A DNA stretch of 64,000 bases from Doris montereyensis (taxonomy: Eukaryota; Mollusca; Gastropoda; Nudibranchia; Dorididae): assembly GCA_037039925.1 (NCBI GenBank), contig JAXRKP010000217.1:142501-206500 (forward strand), in the 5' to 3' direction. This document shows positions 56,402 through 64,000 of this stretch, piece by piece (position 1 is the stretch's first letter; the number at the start of each line of letters is the position of its first letter). A model generated the notes under the pieces. The model ran no database searches. It was not told where the DNA came from and saw only the letters and a list, made by a program, of their open reading frames with translations. The translations under genes and the position numbers were made by a program.

Positions 56402-58655
56402 ATTGTAAATATTTCTACACAAAACACTCCAGCTCACTAAATTTAGAGTCATCAAAATTATACACGTTATGTTTTACTTGTTGAAAGTTGCAATATCTCC
56501 TTCAACTCTTCCCAAATTTATCTTCGACTTTCTTGCTCTAAGTGCATTTTTTCTATAAACAAACACACAAATTGGATTATCATGTTAGAACAAAATCAGT
56601 TTCATAAATATTTGTTTTGAGGATGAGTTTCTCTCATTCAAGGCATGTAATTGTTATATTTTATACACTATATCCAACCTTATGGCAGATCTTTGACATG
56701 ACTGAAACAGTGTAATGGAATTAGGAATGACTTAATTATATCTGATTACTGTTTTTTCTTAAAAACAACCAACAAAAATGATTTGCTGCATAAAAAAAAC
56801 TACCTCATTTTCCATGGCAATGGTCATCACTTTAATTAGAAATATAATATATTGATATTGTTAATAATAAAAATTAGAGCTACAATGTTGCATGCAATTA
56901 ATAATGATTGGAAAAACATTGCAATAACTATCAATTCTTCTATGACAACTGCATTTTTTAAAGGGTTTTCTGTCTGTGACAAGCTGCAATCCTCATGGAA
57001 ATAGTTGTAACAAATGGCTTTATTAATGCTATTGTTTATGTGATAAAGTAGCGTTTAACAGTGCTCATGCATCCGTTTATCTAGTACATGTATATGGATC
57101 AGAAAACCCTCTTCAACGGCAGCTCTGTTGGAACCACCATACAGTTATCTTTGTAGGCATGGCAAATGGAGAACTTCAACATCTCTAAACAAACTGTTTT
57201 TTTAAATAAGAAAATGCTGCTGCTGTTCTTACTGTAGCTTAGTGTTAAAGTTGTAACTGTTATCAACACTGTCTGTCTTAGAGCATAGATCTCAATGTCA
57301 AGTGGGTTTGTTTTTTTCCACTGTCTTTTAATTACACTACAAATCAAATCAGCAATTCGTGTTACAATTTCCAGTCCATTTTTATTTCCTGATTGTTGTA
57401 TATAACCAGGTCGATTACGTTAAATTCACAACATATACACATACATTATAGTTGTAGATGTATTTATACAACTGCAACTATTTAACTATATGGTGTTAAT
57501 CTCAAAGAGTTTTTTCAAGCCTTCTGGATGTGATTATCATGATGCTTTCAACAGAAATGTCTGGTCAAACCGGCAGAGTTGAAGGCTGAGTCCTCTATCC
57601 CAGCGGGGAGACTTGCATTAACTTATGAGCTTGCTACCTACGCTCAGTGACTCATTCATGAGTCATATTTATTTATTTACATATATGAAGAAAATATTTG
57701 GATTTTCTTTTACTCAGTTTATGATGGTGTGTTCATGACTACATGATGTTTTAAAAAGATTATTAAGCCTTCCTGTATTTCCATGTGGATAACTTTTGGA
57801 ATGAACGCTAAAAAAAACAACATATTTTAAACACAGTTCTAATTGATTTTTTGTTGAATCAATTGAATTGTCATAAAGATATGAATCAGATTAGTCTATT
57901 GACCTCATTCTTATCTGTTAAGCAAATTTTTTTTGCACTATTTGCAATAAGATTTCTTTCTTTTCATTTTCTTATTTTTCTTATTCTTTTTTTGAAAACT
58001 TTTGATCCAACAAAATAAAGAGGAAAGATATATAAAACCCCAACAGGTTTATGTGACAAATAAAAATGTACTTTAATATAAGAAAAACTTTAGCATGTTT
58101 ATGATGAATTCCCCGTCAGTTTAGCACAATAAAATACACACTTTCTTGATGAAGAATTACCTCATAATAAATCATTACTTCATGGGAGAATGGGTAACAA
58201 ATGATTCATCATTAAAGATTAGATATGTGTTGTTTTTTGTTGTTTTTTTTTTTAAATTTCTTTAAAAAGAATTTTTTTATATAATAAGATTGTGAAAGAA
58301 AACATAAACAGGAAAAGTATTGAAACTTTGACATTAGCTTCGTTTAAGGGGTCTTTTTTGTGCCGTATAACAGCTACTTATGATTTAATTTCTTTTTTTA
58401 TGTGATCTGATTTCAGTGGATTTTCTTTTACTTGCATTTTTATTTCAAACCGTTGTCATTGTGTTTTTTGAATATTTGAAAATAAATGGATTTTTATTCT
58501 CACATTCTGATCTGTTTTAAAAATATATTCGTCCAGATTGATTTCTAGAATGTGTGACACACATGTCTGTGTTCTTGTTGGAAGATTTTAAAAATTTGTG
58601 AATAATAGTGGCGACACCATAGTGAAATATCTCAATAAAAGACTAATCACATGCC
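56402..58655 (+). other. Probable 3' UTR of the unidentified plus-strand gene
   Basis: AT-rich, without repeats, following the TAG. AATAAA occurs near 58126, 58481 and 58634; the last, CTCAATAAAAGACTAATC, is the strongest candidate because dispersed SINE repeats begin directly after it. Confidence 0.45.
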
Positions 58656-58687
58656 CACAAAATTGATTAATTTCATATGAATTGATA

Positions 58688-58990
58688 AAAGTTCCTTCCA
58701 GCTCATTATATCCAGTTGAACCAGTGCTTGTCCCGATTTCTTTAGTATGAAGTAAACTCGGGATGATACATTCCCTCTTGGATAGGACGTTATTCTGATG
58801 CAGATTTTACTCCCCAGGCGATGCTGGCACCCACTTACTCTTGCCTTGAGTGGGGAAATACCTGTTTCTGTCGCAAGGAACACAATACATTACGAATCCC
58901 AAAAATCATGCATAAATCTGCTTGTGCTGGCACTTAAATCAGTTGAATGGATGAGAGCTATCTTGCCGGTCCCAGTCCCTTGGGAGCGCG
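58688..58990 (-). mobile_element. SINE-A, old copy, minus orientation
   Basis: GATAGGACGTTATTCTGATG, CAGATTTTACTCCCCAGGCG, TGGCACCCACTTACTCTTGC and GTCGCAAGGAACACAAT keep the family order with many substitutions. The head is poorly preserved. Confidence 0.6.
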
Positions 58991-59154
58991 AATCTCAGTT
59001 CCTTAGGTGAACATGGTGTCAGTACCTGCATCGTCTTTCTAGACCTCCCACATCCACATCCATATCCAACCTTAAATAAAGTAAGTAAAGTAAAGTTTCT
59101 TTCTAGACCTCCCACATCCACATCCATATCCAACCTTAAACAAAGTAAGTAAAG

Positions 59155-59432
59155 TAAATTTCCTTTCTAGAGCCGAAACTTGTCCTGGTTTCAATAGTGA
59201 GAAGCGGAACAAGTGATAATATTAATAATCACCTCCTGGCTAGGACGCTAGTCTGACGCAGGTTTTTTACTCCCAAGTGTTTGTACCCATTTGCACCTGG
59301 GTGGGGTGGGGGGGTTCGTGTTAAGTGTCTTTACCAAGGAACCTAATGTCGGGCGTAGCTTTGATAGGAATCGAACCTGGGAACTCATGATCCTCAGTCC
59401 GGCAGCTTAACCACTCAGCCACTGCTGGTAAA
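59155..59432 (-). mobile_element. SINE-A, well preserved, minus orientation
   Basis: ATAATCACCTCCTGGC, TAGGACGCTAGTCTGACGC, TTTTTTACTCCCAAG, CCATTTGCACCTGGG, TTACCAAGGAACC, then the tRNA head in complement (ATCGAACCTGGGAACTC and GCTTAACCACTCAGCCAC). A flanking GTAAGTAAAGTAAA tract is repeated to its left at 59080-59155 together with CTAGACCTCCCACATCC. Confidence 0.8.
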
Positions 59433-59644
59433 ATAGCAATCTGCATTAATCGTCATTTAGACTTGGACGTTGCTTTTCCATCACACTCTTTGCACTTGTT
59501 AAACAGATCACACGCAGTCAAGTTATGCATAATGTAATCTCAACCTACAACACTTGTACTTCTAAGTAGAATAAGACAGGATTACATTTATAGGTCTATG
59601 TCTATTTTCACCCCTTTGATATAATTACAGATATAATAATATAT

Positions 59645-59945
59645 AGCTTTTGGGGGACTCGGTAGTCAAGAGACAAGTTGTCGACCTCTCAACCCAAAAG
59701 GTCATGGGTTCAAGTAAAATTTGCCCTCCCACCCCACCTCCCTGGTCCAGGCAGGTGGATCGACACCGAGTTCCATCGTAGATGAACAACAAAAAGGGGG
59801 CCCCGTGTACAGATCATGACACTGCACGTTAACGATCCCGTGGCTGTTTATACAGGGCAGTCGAGGGCAAAATTAAAACTCTCCCAAACACCCCAGAGAT
59901 CACCTTAGTTGTGTATGTGGGTAAAATCAAATCAAAATCAAGAGA
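59645..59945 (+). mobile_element. SINE-B, full-length, with tRNA head
   Basis: Head GGGGGACTCGGTAGTCAAG (box A-like) and GGTCATGGGTTCAAGT (box B-like). Body CTGGTCCAGGCAGGTGGATC, CACTGCACGTTAACGATCCC, GTGGCTGTTTATACAGGG, GAGATCACCTTAGTTGTG, tail AAATCAAATCAAAATC. It runs directly into the purine-rich array. Confidence 0.87.
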
Positions 59946-60305
59946 TCGAAGAAGAAGAGGAATCAAAATCAAGAGATCGAAGAAGAAGATGAAATCAAAA
60001 TCGAAGAAGAAGAGAAATCGAGAGAAGAAGAAGATGAAATCAAAATCAAGAGATCGAAGAAGAAGATGAAATCAAAATCAAGAGATCGAAGAAGAAGAAG
60101 AAATCTAAATCAAGAGATCGATTCGAAGAAGAAGAAGAAATCAAGAGATCGATTCGAAGAAGAAGAAGAAATCAAAATCAAGAGATCGAAGAAGAAGAAG
60201 AAATCAAAATCAAGAGATCGAAGAAAAAGAAGAAATCAACATCGAGAGATCGAGGAAAAAGAAGAAATCAACATCGAGAGATCGAAGAAGAAGAAGAAAT
60301 CAAAG
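59935..60305. repeat. Purine-rich satellite growing from the SINE-B tail
   Basis: Irregular units such as AAATCAAAATCAAGAGATCG and AAGAAGAAGAAGA, about 12 copies. The AAATCAAAATC part equals the SINE-B tail. The resulting EIKIKRSKKKKK open frame is a by-product. Confidence 0.9.
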
Positions 60306-60509
60306 TACATTTTGACGTAGCTATTTACTTATTTAGGCTGATGTTTGGGGCCACCAGGTGTGCCAGGTCCAAACTCCAGTCTAGTCACTTTTTTTCCTTT
60401 ATCCTGGCTCTCGAGCCAATCTGGCACTCACTGACTCGCATTCATATGTAGGTGCCGGTAGCTAGGTTTATTATTCACACTTGGCAAAGGAAAGGAGGGA
60501 GGGGGTGGA
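60306..60509. other. No gene recognised
   Basis: Contains GGGGCCACCAGGTGTGCC and GGCACTCACTGACTCGC, GC-richer than the flanks and perhaps another repeat, but no second copy was seen in the window. Confidence 0.3.
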
Positions 60510-60514
60510 TTATG

Positions 60515-60850
60515 ATTTGATTTGTCCACATCCATAACTATGGTGATCTCGGGATTTTGGTAGGATTAAATTTTTTGTTGTTGCCCAGACTGCCCTGGAA
60601 AACAGTCAAGAGATCTTTAACTTTAACGTGCACAGAGTGTTGTGATCTGCCCGCAGGGCTTCATTTTTATCGTCTCCAATAGGACTAGATGTCGATCCAC
60701 CTACCTGGACTGGGGGGGGGTAGGTAGATTTTACTCAAAAAAAAAAAACTCACAAATAAATTTCAACCGTTGGTGGGGCTCGAACCCATTAGCTTTTGGT
60801 TGAGAGGCCGACGCATTGCCTGCCTCTGGACCACGAGTGCGACTACCTAG
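60515..60850 (-). mobile_element. SINE-B, full-length, minus orientation
   Basis: In complement: head GACTAGGTAGTCGCACTCGT and GGTTCGAGCCCC, body CCAGGTAGGTGGATCGACA, AGATCACAACACTCTGTGC, and tail TGTGGACAAATCAAATC. It faces the copy at 59645, so the two form an inverted pair around the purine-rich satellite. Confidence 0.82.
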
Positions 60851-61246
60851 TCACCCGGTAGTGTGGAAAGCTATGACAAAGTAGCCATTACAAAAGTACA
60901 CGTGTACCCAGATAAATCCAATCCAGACTAGTGGTTACGGTACGCTGAACATTGAGTTAGGGGTTTTACTAATCTTGCTTTATGCGGCTACGGATAAGAG
61001 AAGAAGATATTTACTAATCACATAATATAAAATTTATGTTTTCTGCATTGTTTTGTTTCGTGGTTCAATTTTGAACCGTAGAAACGTGGGAAACTCTCTC
61101 GTCTCAGTGTCAGCAATCAATGAGCTCAATGTGATAATTTCTGACCATCGCTCGGACTAGTTACAATAGATTTCTAGGTAAAGGTAAAGAAAATGAGATA
61201 ACAAGAGACAGTGAGAGATGAATTGAAGGAAAAAGACAGACAGACA

Positions 61247-61432
<186 letters not shown>

Positions 61433-61720
61433 GCAACTAAAGAAGAAAAGATATCTTCGAAAATGATTTACAAATAGCTGCAGACAATCTTAAATCCAAA
61501 CAGGAACTAATGCTTTTAGGACATTTAAACGCTAGAGTAGGCAACAATGTAGGAACGTCAGAGGAGTAATAGGTAAAAAGGAGAGACAACAACTTCTCCA
61601 AATGGAGAGAGACTAATAGATTTTTGCCTAAAGAATAACATAAAAATAGCCAACACCTTTTTTCTTCATAAAGATATTCACAAATATACAAGAGTAAATG
61701 AAGACAGGTGTGAAAAGGCA

Positions 61721-62302
61721 ATGATAGACTACATAATAGCAGCTCCCTTTTTTTACAGTACATTGGATTCAAGAGTAAACAGAGGAGCAGAAATATTTAG
61801 TGATCATCACTTAGTGATTGCCAAAATGAGATTACTGACTGAGGGAAACAAACAGAAAAGGAAAGAAAAGAAAGCTACTAAACTCAAAATAGAGGAATTA
61901 AATAAACCAGTAGTAAAAGAGGTATATCAATCTAGGATAAAAAGATTTATCAGTGAAAGACAGATAGATCTGAATGATAGCACAATAGAAGAAAAGGGGC
62001 AGATGTATAAAGAAACACTCCTCAGTTGTACTGAAGAGGTCTGTGGAAGGAAACAAATTAAAGGAGATAGGAAAAGAACAGCATGGTGGAATGAAAATGT
62101 CAAGACTAAGATCAAAGAAAAGAAGGATGCCTGGAAGAAATACTTGCAAACAAAGAGACCAGAGGATAGGATATATTACGTGAATAAAAGAACTATCGCC
62201 AAAGAGAAAATGAGGAAAGCCAAACAGGAACAATGGGAAGAGTTTGGACAAAGACTCCAAGAAAGCTATCAAGGAAATCAAAAGCTGTTCTGGGGGCAAT
62301 GA
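61721..62302 (+). pseudogene. LINE endonuclease C-terminal part and linker
   Basis: An open stretch of 193 codons. It contains MIDYIIAAPFF, RVNRGAEIFSDHHLV with the conserved SDH of APE-type endonucleases, then a lysine-rich linker with AWWNENVKTKIKEKKDAWKK. It frameshifts near 62270 into the reverse transcriptase part. Confidence 0.8.
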
Positions 62303-62921
62303 AGAGCATAAGAAAGACTAAAGCATGCCCAATACGACAAATTAAGAATGTCAAAGGAGAAATAATGAAAGAAGACAGCGAAATCGTGGAAACATGGAGA
62401 AAGCATTTTCACCAATTATATAATCCCCACAGAACGTATTAACCAGGAGTAAAGATCAATTAGTAAGAGTATCAAGTAATCCAGAGGAGACAGCTGAAGA
62501 TGTAGATATATCAATGGAAGAAATCCAAACAGCTATAAGAAAAGTGAAATTAGGAAAAGCCACAGGAGCAGATCAAGTTTATCCAGAAATGATTTAAAAC
62601 CAAGGGAGAGAGGCAGACAAACTACTACATACAATATGCCAACAAGCATGGAAGTCCAAACAGCTCCCAGACGACAGGAAAAAGGAACGGTAGTACCAAT
62701 ACATAAGAAAGGATCAACTATGGAATGCTCAAACTATAGAGGGATATCACTACTTAGCATTCCAGGAAAAGTATATGCCAGGATACTGGAAATGTTAGAC
62801 CAGGAAGAAGTGTACAAGACCATATATTTACAATTAGACAAATAATAATAAAAATTCCTTGAGAGAAACATTGACTTGCACCTGTGTTTTATTGACTTAG
62901 AAAGAAAAGACATTTGACACT

Positions 62922-63380
62922 GTGAGAAGGGACAAACTATGGCATTCCTTAAAAGAACACAATGTAGAGCAAAATTTATTAGAAGCCATTAAAAGTTTTT
63001 ACAATAAACCAACATGTGCAGTGAGAGTAGCTGGAAATATATCAGAAGAATTTGATGTAGATATAGGAGTAAGACAGGGTTGTTTCCTAAGTCCTCTTTT
63101 GTTTATCACATTTATGGATTCAGTCGCAAAGGCATCCTCAAAAATGAAGAAAATGAATGTAGGTATGTGGAAGCTCAAACCAGTAAATGTATCAATGCTT
63201 TCATTTGCCGATGATTTAGTTCTGTTAGGAAAATCAGAAAGTGACCTTCAGTCGAATATCAACATTATGAACAATGAACTAAATAAAAGAGGAATCAGAG
63301 TAAACGCAGAGAAAACCAAAATAATGCTAGTAACTTGGGAAGCTAAAACACAAAATCTTAAATTGGCAGGGAGTATTTAG
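62922..63380 (+). pseudogene. LINE reverse transcriptase core
   Basis: An open stretch of 152 codons with RRDKLWHSLKEHNVEQNLLE, VRQGCFLSPLLFITFMDSV (motif B) and MLSFADDLVLLGKSESDLQ (motif C with the DD pair). Motif A (FIDLE) lies just upstream at about 62889-62903 in a broken frame. The frame breaks again at 63380, before YLGVMID. Confidence 0.85.
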
Positions 63381-64000
63381 AACAAGTTCAAAGCTACAAT
63401 TACCTAGGAGTAATGATTGACTGAGAGGGAAAACTAAGAGATGAAATCAGCCAGAGAATCCAAAAAGGCAAGTACAATATACAACCATCTAGGAAAAGCA
63501 TTTGTAGGTAAGCAAGAATTGTCAACAAAAGTCATAATGGCAGGATACAATACAGTTTATTGTCCTACTCTCCTCAATGGCAGCGAAACCTGGACCTTAG
63601 ACAGTAGAGAATACAATAGTGTAGAGGCAGCCGAAGTGAAATATCTAAGAAGAGTAGTAGAGAAAACTAAAAGAGACAAAATCATAAACACAATAATAAG
63701 AGATCAAACCAATGCAGATGACATAAAAACTAAGATAGAAACAAATCAATTGAGATGGTTTCGGCATGCAAACAGAATGAATGACAATAAAATATCTAAA
63801 TCAGTATACAGTGCTAAAGCCCAAGGTAAAAGACCAAAAGGCAGACCTTGGAGAAAGTGGGAAGAAGATATAAAAAGGGGCATTAAAGCATTATACTTTT
63901 GTTTTTTGAAGGAAACGGAAAATGCCAGGACAAGGCATCCTGGAGAAAGATCATGTCGGGTATCTGAACCCATACACCGAAAGGTAGAATGGGAACTGAT

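Larger units (their letters stand above)
61440..64000 (+). mobile_element. Non-LTR retrotransposon (LINE), 5'-truncated and decayed, running off the window
   Basis: Domains in order. First, the end of an APE-type endonuclease: LMLLGHLNARVGNN (normally GDxNARVG, the aspartate replaced), then NTFFLHKDIHKYTR and SDHHLVIAKMRLL. Then a linker rich in charged residues. Then reverse transcriptase: KLGKATGADQVYPEM, STMECSNYRGISLLS, FIDLE (motif A), GVRQGCFLSPLLF, LSFADDLVLLGKS (motif C, catalytic DD present) and YLGVMID. The C-terminus has NGSETWTLDS, VKYLRRVVEKTKRD and LRWFRHANRM. At least four frame breaks and stops show a dead copy. The EN-RT order and C-terminus recall RTE-like or related clades; I cannot settle the clade. 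Confidence 0.88.

Noticed and set aside
60066..60320. Lysine/arginine-rich open frame with EIKIKRSKKKKK
   Set aside because: A translation of the purine-rich array that grew from the SINE-B tail; no start context, no splice support.

Overview
This window looks like nuclear DNA of a metazoan, most likely a gastropod mollusc. It is AT-rich and gene-poor, with spliced genes, long introns, microsatellites, tRNA-derived SINEs, LINE remnants and small DNA transposons. The mollusc assignment is an inference from the style of the repeats and from the protein sequence; nothing in the window proves it.

One gene is identified with confidence: dynamin-related protein 1 (Drp1/DNM1L), the GTPase that divides mitochondria and peroxisomes. 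It lies on the minus strand from the start codon at 46648 to the stop at 17391. Seventeen coding exons can be placed by protein similarity, splice sites and phase. They cover the GTPase domain (exons 1-6), the middle/stalk region (7-12), a variable insert (13-14) and the GTPase effector domain (15-18). The exon that should encode the first half of the effector domain (exon 16) cannot be read intact. Only its 3' end with its splice donor is seen, and that piece is repeated about 23 times in tandem (18692-19712). Next to it is a mosaic of short ATGATATGATG-type repeats (about 19713-21180) holding scraps of the missing exon and of the neighbouring exon 15. This is the most striking feature here: either real amplification of an exon-intron junction or a serious assembly fault. 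Three single-base phase conflicts elsewhere in the gene favour some assembly noise.

Layout. 1-7770: no gene recognised, with microsatellites, one SINE piece and one perfect hairpin. 7771-8450: dense AGATCT/TCTAGA motifs and a weak ORF. 8700-17390: A-rich sequence downstream of Drp1, partly possible 3' UTR. 17391-46648: Drp1, whose introns hold SINEs, a CR1/L2-like LINE tail, a Tigger-like MITE, a hAT-like element, several minisatellites and a double foldback. 46649-53941: intergenic, nothing coding recognised, with an inverted repeat pair about 5.6 kb apart. 53942-58650: the last two coding exons and 3' UTR of an unidentified plus-strand gene. 58690-61250: SINEs and a purine-rich satellite. 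61253-61430: (GA)n. 61440-64000: a decayed non-LTR retrotransposon with endonuclease and reverse transcriptase.

Apart from Drp1 and the C-terminal tail at 54-56 kb, no gene cooperation can be inferred.
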